A stretch of DNA of 64,000 nucleotides from Archilochus colubris (lineage: Eukaryota; Chordata; Aves; Apodiformes; Trochilidae): the NCBI GenBank assembly GCA_023079485.1, contig CM041084.1:127531292-127595291 (forward strand), read 5' to 3'. Each line of letters starts with the position of its first letter. The first letter of the stretch is position 1. The position numbers and the translations under genes are program-made. Shown here piece by piece: positions 14,301-28,700 of the stretch. Under the pieces are notes generated by a model. It ran no database searches, was not told the origin of the DNA, and worked only from the letters and a program-made list of their open reading frames with translations.

Positions 14301-17300
14301 GGAATTTTTTCCATCAAAAAAATGGGTTTTTATAAGAAAACGCCAGCTCATCAAAACCAGCAGGCTCTGAATCAGAGTAGTTTCTTGTGAAGAAAAAAAA
14401 AAAAAAAAAGCAGCAAAGCATTTTTTCAGGCCCTTCTTTATTGCTGGTTTCTTGATCTGTACAGTTTCCCAGGACTCCTATATCCATGGTTCTGGGTGGC
14501 TCTTAATCTTTCAGACTTTCTATTTTCCAGGGCTGGGAAGCCTGGGACCAGACAGCAGGGACAGGGCTTAACTCCCTATAGAGCAGGGCAGAGCCTGGCA
14601 TCCTGGAGGATACCATCTGACACCAAGGATATTAGGGTTACGATGCCGTGCCCAGAGAAAAAAGAGCCTGGGTGCATTGAAAAGGAGTTGGAAAACACAA
14701 AAGGAAATTCATGGAAAAAAGAAGGAGGTTTACAGGAGTACCAAACCCTAAGCAAACAATCTAAACCCCAGGATTTCCATTCAGGTCTCATGCATATCAA
14801 CACACTTATCCAAAGTTCATTTTTTAAATTGGATATTTGCTTTGTGGTCTGCAGGGAACAAACCCACCATCCATCCTTCCACCACTGGGTGAGTACTTGG
14901 GGCTTGTAACTCTTCATCCTTCCTCTCATTTGTTGCAGGAAATGAAGGTTTACCTGCAGATTTCTTATGGGAAAATGTGTTTCTCTTGGCAGTGGCTTCA
15001 CTGTATTGTGGGCACACAATTCATCCTTTTATCCAGGTTCTTATCTCTCATGTGTTTGATGTTTGTAAGAGCTGTTTGCTGATGATTTCCAAGGTGTCAT
15101 AATAACAGATGTATGCCAGAGTGAAATTGTCTGTATTAGATCCAAAGATAGGGCAGAACAGCATGCATCCAGCTTTGGCTGCAGCTAAAATAATCTCTTC
15201 TTCTGGGTAGATGTTTCCTTCCACCTCTTAGGGCAAGAGTAGATGTACAATTGGGCAAGTCTCCTAAAACTGCTGGAGGGAGCAAAGGCTGCTCTGCACA
15301 GTCCAAGGGCATTTACCGTAAGATGACAACCCCACAGCCCTCATTTCCTTACCCATGTTGTTTTCTTGCCTTAATAGCACTGAGCACCCACAGCTTGGAG
15401 AAACCCTCCCCCCGAGGCTCAGGTTACAGGTGACATTCAGGGGCATTTTGCAGAGCTGCAGATACCTAACTCTGACACACAGCCCTCAAAGGAAAAAGGC
15501 ACACCCTTATAACCTCCCTCTGAAGTGCCTCTATTGCTGTTTCTAGTTGATTACCTGTGGTTATGAGTATAATTACTTACAAGCTTGAATTCCTCATTAA
15601 TAACCATATCAGTCACCCACACCTTCCTCCAGAGCTCTGGTTTAGCATCAGCTGGGGTCCAGGTGTGAGCAAAGGAGCACTAGATGCAAAGGGTGGCAGA
15701 CTCAGAAATGAAAGCAGAGAAGCTACCCCAAAGCCCCAGAGAATTTGAGGTAAATGCATCTCATTTCTTTCATCTGAGGAAAGTAAAAGGAGTGAGTTAC
15801 ATGGGGAACATCAGACATGAAAGAAAACGTGAGGAAAATGAGAGGCTTACAGAGAGGTTTCCTGCTGTCACCACTGAGGTTTGGTGCTTAGAGCAGGCGT
15901 TATGAGGTGCCTTCAGACACCAGATACATCCTGGTTGAATGTATCACCTTGTTTTCCTTACCACTACTTGATTACCAGGCCTTGTTTCTCTAGTGCATTA
16001 AAAGCATCTGCCAACACGGCTGTAGCATTGTGTCTCCAGCAAGAACAGCCAAAAATCTTCCCTGTGTTTAGCATGATGCCTTTTTTAGCCCATCAGAACT
16101 GTGTGCAGCTGAGACAATCCTGCTGCATTCCGTAACCAGGCAGTCATCCCCTCAGAAACAGAATTGATGCAAAAAAGAAAATGTTTAGATAAGATCAGCA
16201 TTCAGTGATGGGAGAGACGAACACTTTGATTCAGAAAACGGGTCATCTTTCTTGGACTCTGATGGACTGGGTTTACTGAACTTGGAAACACAAAATTGGT
16301 GAGTATTTCACCCCTTTCTCTTTGGTTGTCTGCTTATTTTCCATGTTTGCTGCTGGCAGAGCAAGTTCTGTGCTCATCTGCTCCCATCCAGATGTCAGGA
16401 GAGCCGATCTGCTCCATGCACAGAGACCTGAGCACACAACATGCCCCACTTTGTGGGCTGGTCTCCATTTAATTCAGTCTTAGCCTCATCAGAGTTTCAC
16501 TACAGAACAATTTGGGCACTCCTTCCAGTGCTTTGTTTTTAATAAAAATATGGTTTCAATTCCATTCATTATTTTGGAACTTGGATAGCTTAACTGAGCT
16601 AAATAAGCATTTGTTTCCTTGAAATGCTTTTTTTATGACGTGGCTTTTCATCTTCTAATGATTCCATCAAGGCTTGAAAAATTACAGATTTCCTACAGTT
16701 CATGTTTCAGCTAAAGGCTCAATGCTATTTTGCTGTGGGGGATTAAGTATAAAGCAATGATGAAGCCCCTCAGCATTTGATGCAGAAGCTGAATGCACTG
16801 TTTCAAGGCGTGTTTCAGACAGAGCTGTGCAGACTGGTATGGAAAGGAAAACTCAGCTGTAGGCTGAGAGGATTCACTGCAAACTGCAGCAATGATCTCT
16901 CTGTCTCCTAAGAGAACCTTATCAGAAAAACAGAAACATCCTTAATATCCCTAGCACAAACCAGGCATGGATCCAAAAATATTTTACCTCTGAGTAACTG
17001 AGGAAATGAGCTTTTCTACCATGCATTCTACTCCAGTGACTCACCAAGCAGCTCAGCCCTCAGCATAAGGCATCCTTGCATGTCCATCCATCAGCAGAAA
17101 TGTTCAGTCAAGCATATGCCATCCAGTTCACAGACTGCAGGTAAACTAAAGATTTATTTCACTATGGGTATGAAACGCATTTTTCATTAAGTCCACTATG
17201 TAAATGTGATGTGCATATGCTCTCCAAGGGCTTGATTTTAACATTTTAATATTAAATGCTGGTTTTCCTCAGTGTTCTACCAATGTTGCATCAAATATCA

Positions 17301-20300
17301 TGTTCAAAACAAAGCCCTGTTCTTGTCAGTTTATGTTCCAAATGGCCATTGTGTCCCTTCTGTAAGGTACATAAATGCCTTATTCCTGTCTGGGGGAAAA
17401 AAAAAATCACAGGAAAATATTCACAGGATGAAAGTTGGCCTTGCCCCCCTTTGGCACTGCAGATATGCCCTCCCACCCACTATCTCAGAAGCATAACTCT
17501 CACTACCGAATTGAGGAAGAAATATTGATTTTTTTAATAGATCACATGGCAGCACAGACCTCTAAGGTCAAAAGGCACAGCTTGGTGATAGAATGGAGCC
17601 AAGAAGAGAGGCAGACCTGCTTCCTTCACTCCCCCTTGCCTCTCTGAAAGGCTCAATGGCTCTCCTTGTTCTGGCCCTGGAGCCCTCTGCTCCACTCTGG
17701 AGGATTCAACTCACTGAACAAGCAGTACCTAAAGCAGTGAGAAAAAAAAAATTTAATAGTTCTCTATTCCCAGCTCTGGGAGATGCACTGCCCCAGAAAC
17801 AGCCCACAGAACGTGTTAGCCAGCACAGGGATGAATGCTGCAGGTGAGAGGTGCAGGCAGCCGAAGGGAGGAGGGTGGTGAGGATTTATTCTTGCAGCCA
17901 GCTTGCTGAGCTACTGCCCCATTCCCTGATGTGACAGCCTGGAGGAGGTTTTCCTCCCACCAGAGAGCATAGAGCAGACCCAGGTGTGCCAGGTCCTCTC
18001 CTGCAGGGTGGTTCGACCCTGCTCACAACCTGTCTTGTAATGACCCAGCAGCATGAGTAAAACTCCTGAATCATTTCCAATTATTCATCTGTCATTCTGA
18101 TGTCTTAGCAAAACAGCTCGTGGGGACAAGTTGTTCTGACAGTAATACAGACACCTTGTTGTGCCTCATCTACAGGAGAAGGCATTCATCTTTAAGCAGA
18201 CATTACATGAACTCCTTGACTATTTCTGCTTACCAGACACCATCTCAAGACCTGATCCAAACCACACAGAAGTTAATGTTAAGACCTGCTGACTCCAGTC
18301 ACTTTCAGAATATTTTTTTTTTGTAGAACTAAATGCATGTCTTTACATGCAATAATATTCTTTATAAAAGGAAGGAATGGGTGCGTCTGTTTACTTTCTG
18401 GTGTATATTTTTGCAATGAATTAAAATGTCAAACTAAATTTCAAGCTGAAGGTATGCATCCTGGGTGCAGGAAGTACCATGTCACACACTGGTTTTGATG
18501 AAAACACATTTGCTGAAGCACTTCTAAGTGGATGAGCAAGATCTTCCCCATCACGGATAATTAGAGAGATGGAAACTTTTCTTTCATTGTATCAGAGCAA
18601 GAGAAGCGAGATAAGAAACTTGAATTGCAGAGCATAACAATTCATTTCTGAACTCAGCTGTAACTATGGCAACCTTCATTCACAGTATTTATGTGAGAGT
18701 ATAGAAAAAATAGTGCATCAAAGAAACCTGAATAAATTATCTACATCATTGACTTACATATGTTTTAAAGCTATGAATTTTTTCTTAAAATTAAACTCTC
18801 CAAGAAGTTCCCATTTGCAGAAATAATTTGACATTACCTCTTCATTCCCTGCTCATGTTGACTGCAGGGACACATCTTTCCAGAATGGCCAGGCATTGAG
18901 GCAAAAGCAAAAAAAGGAGGTGAACTCCAAAATTAATGTAAATTCTAATGCAATATCATATAATTGTGTAGTTAGTGTTAAAAGCTGGCACTGTTAGCAA
19001 CAGTAATTGGGGTTTTCTTGATTGTACAAAAGTGAAAGGTGATACTGGGCCAAATTCTTCTGTCTCATAAATGGATGTTTTTCCCTTCTGCCTTCAGTGG
19101 AAACAGCAGTCTTGGCTTTATATGTTGTCACAGTGCTCCCCATAGGTGGGGTCAAATAAAGGACTGGTGTGATATTATGAGAAAACAAACCAAAACATAA
19201 GTAATAGACCAATATAGGGGCATTTCACTTGCTTTCGCTTGCTATTTGGTGACAAAAAAGAAGAATGCTCCAAATCCTGTGTTTACTTCTACATCCACAA
19301 TACTGAGGATGGAAGCAATGGCTGTGTAGCTATACTTGACAAGCCCTGTACCTAACCTTTAGCCACACAAAATCAATGACTGACAATTGGATGTGAGAAA
19401 GAATTTTGTAGTTCATAGGGATGGGGAGATTTCTGTCAGGACTCCTCTAGCTGAAGCTCTAACGGGGTTGGGGATATGTGGCTTCCCAACACCAAACTAT
19501 ACCTGATGATTTGGCCTTGGGAGCAAAGTCAAGCAGGCTTGGACATGGTCAGAAAACCCAAGGTAGAGGTGACAAGGTGCTGGCAGAATTACAACTGTTG
19601 CAGGCATGCTGAAAACACAAGGGGCTGCACTCTGAGTTCGCTAAAGATAACCTTAAGGAATGGCCCTGGAAAAAGGTACAGTGTGGGGAGACACTCAGTC
19701 ATGCTATGCACATTTTTCCTTTGGAGAATTTTTCCTTGTTTCATATACAAAACTTCTGTTCACAGGAGGGTTGGCATTACTGGTTACAAGCACCAGGGAG
19801 GCATTTGAGACCTAGAGGTTTGCCTGTTCTCATAGGTCAACCTTAAGTGTTTGAAACTCTTTTTTTTTTTTTTTTTTGAGGAAGACCTGGCAGCAAAACA
19901 ACATTTTAAAACTTTCCTGACACGAATGGAACGTTAGGGTGTGAGCCCTGCTGCAGTAAGCACTACAGCCTAAATGCTGTGCAGCAAGACCTGTGCCTTT
20001 GAGCACAAGCTGGGCAGAGGGAGGGTATTTCTTCTGCACTTGGGAGCCCTCATATATCTCTGTCTGGAAGTGGTTCAGAGTTGACGACGATGCAGATTTG
20101 CGAATCAAAACTCCACATGGCTGAAGGACACAACACACTGACCTTTACTACAGCCCTGGGAGTGTTCAAGCAGCTTGAAATGACTTTCTAGATCTGTTCC
20201 CACTGCTCAAGTTGAAGACTCTTTGCCAGCACTCTGAACAAAGCACCTTTTTTATATGTACTTTTCAAGAGGGGAGGAATTATCTCTGATTGAGAAGGGC

Positions 20301-23300
20301 TTTCAGATACTCTTTCCACATTGCTACAGTGGTTTCATTCAGCTATGCAGGCTTCAAATTAAAAATTAATGAAAACTAATACACTACTCAATTCTCCTGA
20401 GGCGCATTTGGTCTCCTATTTAGATGGCTGAGAAAAGCAAGTCAGAAGAAAACCCCTCCTTGTTTGAAAAAGGGTGCAGGGACTGAGAATTGCCTGGCAG
20501 CACATTCCTGCATCATCATTGCTATCCTTTTGCATCATTGGTGCAAGTGCGTGTTATAACAACCTCCCACATGGCAACACACGTGCAAGGGAAGTATCAT
20601 CAGCTCTAATGGGCACCCTTTCTCTTCCCAGGAAATGAATAAATGGTATCTTCAAAAAGCAGACAATTGGAGAGTAGTAGACACTACAGACTCATGCTTG
20701 GCACCAAAGTGTCACACTTGCAGCTGTACTGCCTGCCTGGCAGGAGCAGTCTGCCCACAGATCCTGCCATCTTCCAGTTGCTCAACCTGAGGTAGCTGAA
20801 GAGGATAAAAGAAGTGTCAAAGATGCAAAAAGACTTTCTCTCTGCAGATTTGTCTTGCTAGTTTTTATAGCTCTCTTCTGGAAGGAATGAAGCTTGTTGA
20901 CAGTTTGTAGGTGATGGCAGATTCAAGCAGTGGTTTCCAGATTAACATAAGGTTTTGCTTTTTGACTCCAGTAAGGCGTCCCTTCAGTATTAATGTGCAA
21001 GAAAGAAACAAATCTTTAAATCTTACACATTTTACCCAGTGATACAGGTAGATACAAACTGGAAAGATTTGAATCTGGGAAAATTACAGGAAGTTGTTGT
21101 GGGTTTTTTTTTTTGCTAACGTCATTAACTGTTTATAACTTCATAGCCCCTGCTCTCCCTGATTCCAGCCCTCGTTTTATAGCTGTTCCTGTTTGATCCT
21201 AGCAATCACCGTGAATCATGATGCTGGTACTGGGTATACGGCAATAGACTCAAGTGTTATTCTTCATACAATTTCTTTATTTAAAAAGACATGTACCAAG
21301 TTCTTGTTATTCTGAATTCAGCAAAAAGGAGGCAGGCAAACAGCTAGGGCCCACCTGTGCTTACATTCAAGCCTTCTCTAAGAAGCCTTTTGCCCCAGTG
21401 TTCTCTTTCCTTTCCATGTCATGTCCCTGAACTCATTTTAGTGTGCCCTTTGCATTTCTAGCCTTCATACTTTATTTCTTACATGCATGTGTGTGACTCC
21501 ACAACTCATGGCTTTGCTTTCTGACAGTATCATTTACCTGCACACTTTATTACCAGCCTTTATGGGACATGCTACTACTTAATTTTGTGATTCAAAAATT
21601 AATTTTGTGTCATATTTTGGGAGATACCGTTTTGTCTTTTGGTAAACAGAGTAATTTAACTGCTTCATCATGACAAACCAACTTAATGTATTTTTTCTTA
21701 CCCCAAAACTTTCTCTTCTTTATATTCAACAAGAGTTGCTGTGATCACAGGCTGATTGCAATTTGCAAATTACAGCTGCACATGTGGAATTTTGCAAACA
21801 GACAAAATGATGTTGGGATAGCTGCACAGGCTGACGGAGAGAAGAAGAAGCATCCCTGGCATGTGGCTCTGTATTCCCTCCTGCCCCCCCAGCCCTGCTG
21901 CAATGTCCTTCCCTTTTGCCAGTGACAGCTGCCTGCCCTGCTCTGCCTACTGAGCTGTGCCCTGAACTGCTCCAGGACACCATCCAACCTCAGAAGTGCT
22001 TTTGGGGTAGTTCAGAGCACTTCCACTTTAAAGATTGGCTGGACACACTCTTGCATGGGTGGTGACTTAGAGGGCTTGGGAGGGGACATGAAGGAGGAAG
22101 CAAGAAAGAGCTTCCTATAAAGGAGGATACAGCTGAACAGCTTAAGCCAGACAGGCAACAGAGTGATCAGAAAAATGCAAACCTCTCCTTGGGACTTCCA
22201 CAGGCATCTGTTCTTGTGCCTTTTACCTGAATGGCATTGGTTTGACAAGAGCATAGTGACACATCACAACCCAGTTGTCCACTGGGTGAGACAAAGCACT
22301 CGAGTATGCACTCCAACTGAGAATCTGATGTTTCTCATTGAGAACAACCCTTAAGGGAGATAAACTGCTGTGAGCACTGAAAATGGATGTGCATGAACAC
22401 TGTGGCCATGATGACAATATTTGTGAGTGCATTTGTTTTCTAAGGACTGAAAGTAAATATTTTTCCCATTGTCTGGTCTGTGAATGCATGGTTATATCAG
22501 CAACACATATAACAGAAACAGGAGTATTGTGAGCTACTGCAGTTTGCTAAGGAAACAGAAATACTGACTTGAAGTCAACCAGTCCTTGATAACCAAAGCT
22601 GTAATTTAAAACGTAAATGACTTTCTGAGATCATCTATTCTAAGCTGGATAGAGCCCAGCATGTTTCAGTTTTAAAATAACTCATTCCCATGACCTTTGA
22701 AACTCACTACCTTACACAACAGTGCAAAAAAGAGCTCCATACACATGACTCAGGCTGCCTTAGGGTTGCTGAAATTTAAGAAGGCAGCCTACATAACATA
22801 AGCACAAGCAAAAGGAAAATAAAAGACTGATTATATAATATCCAGCCAAATTGAACAAAACTCGGCAGTTATACAAGGCTGTTGGCTGCAGAGGTACATC
22901 CAAAGTTCAAAGTTCTAAAGAAAGTCTGATGTAGCAGGTGTTCAGCCCCTATGTTTAGTATCAGCATTGGTAGAGGAAATAAAATCCTACTCCTTCCTCT
23001 CAAAATGCTACTTTAAAACACTTACCTTGTAATATGGATGTGATCCAAGATATTTGAAGCACGCTGAGTAACGTGACCCTGAGGAAAGAGTAAGGTAGGT
23101 GCCTGGACTGCTAACTTGCAAGCCCAAGATCATCCACCAGAAACATCCACTGTAAACTCCTGACAAGAAGAGCAGCAATCCCCTTTCACTTCCTGAGTGT
23201 CTTCATGATCCTCCCAAATCTTTCTGAAGGTTCCTCAGAGGCACAGCCCATCTGTTGGGAAATCTGTAATCTTTTACTACCTCACTGCCCTGTGCCACCA

Positions 23301-24819
23301 GGGCATTGATCTGTGTAACTGAATATGCAGGTTATTTGAACTTGCAAACTAGATCCTGCCCTGAGCTGTAATCCAGAGCCAAGGTGAGCATTCAGGTGCC
23401 AAACCAGGGTAAAACTAGAGTTTGGGATTCCTAAATGACCTTCTAAAAATCTCCCCAGGACAAGAAAGCAGGCCTGCTGGAAATGGTCAGTCAGCTTTCC
23501 CTTTTTAATCAAAAGCCACGCTCAGGAGCACAGCTTTGTTCTGCTGAGATGGACAGCATCTCTCAGAGCAAGGTGTCTACCCCCAGTTCCTGAACATCAC
23601 AAACAAAACTCCAACCTCTCTTGCAAGACATAGCATTGCTGCTTCTGCTGTTTTTGCCATGCCCTGTAATAGCCTAGTGGCTAAAGCTTATTCCCTGTAA
23701 CTAGAAAGCACTGGTATCATGTTCACCTTCAGTCCACATTGCCTGGATTTCCAGGCGAGTAGTTACTGTCCAGCTGTAGGTCAGCCAAAGTGAGGGCAAT
23801 CCTGCAATCCTTCACCCTGCAGTGAAGACTGCTCCCCAACTCACGTAGGAGTCCAACACTCCTTGGCTCAGAGGCAGCAGCTGGGACTGTGCAACCTTCT
23901 GCTTAGGGCACCTACCTGGAAGAACAGAGCAGTTCACCGGCTCTAGCCCCAACACTTAAGATCATTTAAAATTATTAAATTAGTTATATATTTGTTAGAC
24001 TATAACATTTTCAGTTATTTGCCTGTGGCTAGACCAAAGTTAACACTTTTCCAAGCCACTAGAAAAGTATTTTCCTTGTTTTGAGAAGTGCACTGTCAAG
24101 GGACAGGCAGGCAAACCAGAACAAAGGTAGGAGGATAGAAGAAGTTTGTTGTTTAAAAAATAAACTAAACATAGAGTATACAGTAAACAGTTAATATTTA
24201 TGTAGGTAGGTTCACTTCAGATAATAACTCTATTTATTACCCAAGGAAAACAGTAACCTAACTCACCTTTCTTCTACAGAACCTGCCCCCACCAAATGCT
24301 TATATTTATTCATCAAATACAATTTTCAAACCCCAAAGCTGTGTTTTATTTTCCCAGTATTTAGGCAATAGTAAACTGTAGGAAAGTAAATAGGAGTGGT
24401 GAGAGACCCCTTTTGTCTGGTATTCTTTCTAAACTCCCTTTTTAAAAGTACAAATGGGACCTGATCTAACCCCAGGCCCTGAGAAATAAAAAAAACTGGT
24501 TCAGAGTCTACTCTTGATTCTAAATCTAAGTTTCTAATGTTATCTTCCATAACTACTTTCCACTCCAAAGTACACCCTCACGCTAAGGATAATACTAGTA
24601 CTTCCTGTTGTTGGCACTGGTTGCTCTTCCTCATTGCAGGAGAAATAATTATTCTTTAAAATTCACATGAAAGGCTGTATCCAGTTGCCACTTTCTGAAC
24701 AATGTTTAATTTCAGAAGCATTATGTAAGACAAAATGAAACTGGGGTATCATTATGCTATCAGTGTTAGGTCAGTAACATTTTGTCAGTGTTATTCTCTT
24801 TTTGAAAAGTGCAGGCAAA
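11371..24819. other. Long intergenic stretch, no gene recognised
   Basis: About 13.4 kb without a recognisable exon, RNA gene or clear transposon. The left part (11.4-12.2 kb) is GC-richer and has long frames open on both strands at once, which suggests composition rather than coding. The rest is AT-rich with homopolymer runs: A-tract at 14392-14410, T-tract at 19859-19877. An old, strongly diverged repeat could be missed by eye. Confidence 0.5.
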
Positions 24820-25075
24820 TTCCTCTCCTCTCCTCTCCTCTCCTCTCCTCTCCTCTCTCTCTCCTCTCCTCTCCTCTCCTCTCCTCTCCTCTTCTCTTCT
24901 CTTCTCTTCTCTTCTCTTCTCTTCTCTTCTCTTCTCTTCTCTTCTCTTCTCTTCTCTTCTCTTCTCTTCTCTCCTCTTCTCTTCTCTTCTCTTCTCTTCT
25001 CTTCTCTCTCTCCTCTCCTCTCCTCTCCTCTCCTCTCCTCTCCTCTCCTCTCCTCTCCTCTCCTCTCCTCTCTTT
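24820..25075. repeat. 256-bp strand-pure polypyrimidine pentanucleotide satellite (TCCTC/TTCTC)
   Basis: Every base on the plus strand from 24820 to 25075 is C or T. The array is composite: a block of TCCTC units, a central block of TTCTC units with one TCCTC interruption, then a second TCCTC block, with a few phase slips (CTCTCTC) between blocks. All three plus frames are open and read as Leu/Ser repeats, an artefact of composition. Such mirror-symmetric homopurine-homopyrimidine tracts are the known substrate for intramolecular triplex (H-DNA). Confidence 0.97.
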
Positions 25076-25574
25076 AGTTTCTACTGCTTCCCCAGGACCC
25101 GACTGAACATTTGCATGGCAGTCACTGTAACTGCAAATGTAGTTATTTTTAAGATGACTGTAACAAATAAATTGAAAAATGTACAGAATGAACTAGAGCT
25201 GGAAAAGGGATCAGTCCCTTCAGAGCCAAGATAATGGTTAGAGCCAACATTCTTATATCCTGAAACTGCTTTCTCATAGCACAGACACTGGCAATGTCAA
25301 ATTCATTCTTGAAATTTGCCAAAATATTTTTCCAATAACATTTTACCACATAATTTTCTTAACTTTGAGTTGTCACAATGCTGTATTCCTCAAACTGCAT
25401 ACCAAACCCTGAAAGCCCAAGTGAAGAGTGCAAGCTAGGGCACAGCTCCTATCAAATGAAAAAAATGCAGTTATTTCTCTGCTAATGAGATTTGAGTAAT
25501 ATTATAACATGCTGCAAAGTAGTCTTAAGGGGCTAGAGGCAAAGAAAATTCTAATTAACTACATGGAAAAAAAA
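25076..25574. other. Intergenic, no gene recognised
   Basis: AT-rich sequence between the polypyrimidine array and a CR1 fragment. No exon-like structure seen. Confidence 0.5.
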
Positions 25575-25775
25575 TCTTCTAAATGGAAGTGGTGAAGCAC
25601 TGGAATTGGCCCACAGGCAGGCTGGGGTACCTCAAACCTCAGAGACATCCAAAAGAATATTGGCCAAGACCCTGAACAACCTGACCTGGCTTTGAAGTTG
25701 GCCCTGCTTTGGGCAGGGAGATGGGCAATATGACTTCCAGAGCTCTGGGCCAACCTCAATTACTCTATGGTTCTA
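25575..25775 (+). mobile_element. CR1 LINE 3' fragment, plus orientation
   Basis: Contains GAAGCACTGGAATTGGCCCA, AGAGACATCCAAAAGAATATT and a decayed tail ending ATTACTCTATGGTTCT. This is the order seen in the CR1 ORF2 end and 3' UTR. Strong divergence marks an old copy. Confidence 0.75.
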
Positions 25776-28700
25776 GCAAGCTGGCTCCCAGCTGCTGCAG
25801 AAAGCCAAACCCAGTGCTTCATTTCAGACAGTAACTCAGAGTGAAGGTACAAAGGGACTCCAGGGAGGATAATATAAATCAAACTATCCCTGGGTAACAC
25901 AGTGATGGCAAAATACCCACTGAAAGCAGTTACCCATCGGCCTTCCCCTTTAGAAGGGGCAGGGTATTGGTGAGTTGTGTGGCTCAGCTCTGCTGGTTTA
26001 CTGTCAGGTTGATACTCTGAAGAAGTGTTTTTTTTAAAAATCACCTTTTGCATGGATTATTTTTACCCTTCAGAAACACTCACCATACCAGAGAACCCTG
26101 CTGTATCAAAGGAGGACAAATCCACCACTCACAGCAAGCACTCCCTGAGAGGGCAGCAGAATACATGATGTACAATCAAAACCTTCCTGTGAGGCGGACG
26201 GAGAATCAGAGGCCACCACTGTTTACAGGGACTCTGTCTGCTTTGAGCTCTACTAACACATTTATTTTTGCCATGTAATGCTCCTGATTCCTGCTAAAAA
26301 TAAATTACTGCTCTGTGGAACAGCAGACTTATGTTGCTGTCATTGCTTAATGCTTTCAGGATAGAGTTAATCTTGTCCTGCTCTTCCTGTTTATTCAGTA
26401 CATGGCATGTTTTTCTCCCTTATTTTCCCCTTTCCTAGGCTTTTCTTTCCATTTTCAAAACTTGTAGGGTTCTTCTATTTATTTTGTTTTCCACTCTAGA
26501 TTGGTATGGCAGCATGCCAGGTGAAAGTGCTTGATCTGTACACGCAATTTTGAGACAGGTTTTATGAGCGGCTGCTCTTTTCAGCAGGCACAGTAACAAA
26601 ATGGCATTTCTGAAGCCCTGTGTACAAAGATATTGTAAAAGTGTTAGGCAGTCAGGGGGTATACAATCAATTGAAGTATTATCCTGTATTCCTGAACTGG
26701 TTTTCAGTAAAACTGAAGCAATAAAATATTTATACATTAGGTTCAAGAACTTATTTAAACTAGAAGCTTATTACAAACAACTGATTTAAAATGAAAATGG
26801 ATTTTGATGATCTGTAATGCAGGTTCTCTGGAAATGAGTGTAGAAAGCCTTAGAAAGCCTTAGGGTAACTACTGCAGCATTTCAGTTGCTGTGATTATGC
26901 ATAGCTGACTGCCAGTTCTGCAAGGCAGAATCACACACTGTCAGCAACAGGCACAGCAGACAAGAATTGGTATCTACTGTTACACTCTGATGATAAAACT
27001 TCTGTCCAGGGAAACAATGATACCTTAAAAGTAATTGCTTTTCCATCAGTCCTTGAGATAAAATGTTAAACACAGAAAAGTATGACCAAAAACAAACTGT
27101 TGCTCAAAGTGAAAAAAAAGAAAAAAGAAAAAATAAAAAAAAAAAGTATGGGCAGCAGCAAGATGTAGAAAAGGAAAATCTAACTTTCCAGTCAGATTGC
27201 AACACCGAACTTCTGGCACACCAGCAAACTCACACCAGCTTGAGGACCAAAATGTCAGCCAACCTTTAGCATTTTGCCTTTCGTTGGTGGGATTTATATG
27301 GTACTGCTAAGGCCAAAGTCTGTTCTCAGTATTTTAAAAATCAAATTCTGTCTTTTGTTCAAGGAGGTATGTGGTATCAATAGTATATTGAGATGTGGAG
27401 CCACAGCTTCCAAAACCAGGTCTAAAAGTAGGTCCTCTGCTGGCCTTAAATCAGGAAGAAAAAGGGATGAACAAACTAAATAATCAGGGAGGTAATGCCA
27501 ACCTTTCGATATCAGAACACATTTTTGGGAGTTGAACTCATGGTCACAAGATGTTCCGAACAGTAACACTGTTAAATGATAATTATTTTGTGGAGTTTTT
27601 TTTCCCTCAGTAGGCAGCAACATCCTCTTCAGAAGTCAAAGATGAATACACTCTACAAACCCTGTACTTCCAACCAGAAATAGGTGGTGAGCAGTGGGGG
27701 CTCTGCCCCAATCCATTTCTGTATATTTACTGATATGGGTATCACTCAAACACATCCAGGCACAGGTCTATCTTCCCACAGTCTTTTGCCTTGTGATGCA
27801 GAAAAAAAAGCTTTAATTGTGACATCTTATGTAGTCTTTAAGTACATTTTTAAACTTGGGTGCATTACAGTCACTTTTGCTGCAAGTAGAAAATGATGCA
27901 AATGGCTGCTGTTGCAGCACACTCTGACAATCTATTTCTAACTATGTGCTACCATTAAAAAGGGATGTAACTCATTCATCTTCCATGCCCTTTAATGAAG
28001 CCTTTAATATACAATACTGTCTGTCAGATGCTTTTTAAATTTTTATTCAAAAATAAGTCTCAAATAGAAGAAGTTGGTGTCCCATTCTGGATAAACAAAT
28101 AAATGTCAAAAAGCCACCCAAAACACCAATAAATGAACATTTTAATATTTTGTGCTTTCAACTACTACTGTGGAAGTCGTGACTTCTTAGGGATGGCATA
28201 ATCTAATCTTCCTATCTGTTTTTTTTTTGTGGGGAAGGTCACAGGGCAGTACTTAACACTCTCCTATAAGCCAAGTTGACCTCCTGAGTCTTCTGGGCAC
28301 AAAGTGCAGGTTTTTTTTTCCCTTTGTTTCCTCAACTGGTTTCAGCATACGTCTGTAAACATGATAAGGATGCAAGTATAATAAAAATTTATGCTCTGTT
28401 ACAGCTGCCTAAGGAATGCTAATTGCAACACTCCACGTTCTAGACAAACATCTGCTGGCAACAACACACAGTAAAGTGGGCATCCCAGCCACCCTGAAAA
28501 TAGAAAGGCATGAGGGCACGTGCATCTGTGAATGGAGAAAGAGATGAACAAGGAAATCAAAATGTCGACGAATTTATATGCTTTCTGTATTCAAAAAGTG
28601 ATGAGGAGAATAACGCCGGACCAAAGTATCTTACAAGCAAAACTGAATGCTGCCCTAGAGGTGTAAAAGGGGGAGAGGATCTAAGCCAGGGAAGAGAAAG

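Noticed and set aside
19859..20138. T-tract followed by a minus-strand frame, possibly a processed pseudogene with a poly(A) tail
   Set aside because: No AATAAA-type signal before the tail, no recognisable protein, and no target-site duplication seen.
24735..25234. Three overlapping Leu/Ser-rich frames
   Set aside because: They only translate the TCCTC/TTCTC satellite. Stop codons need purines, so all plus frames stay open.
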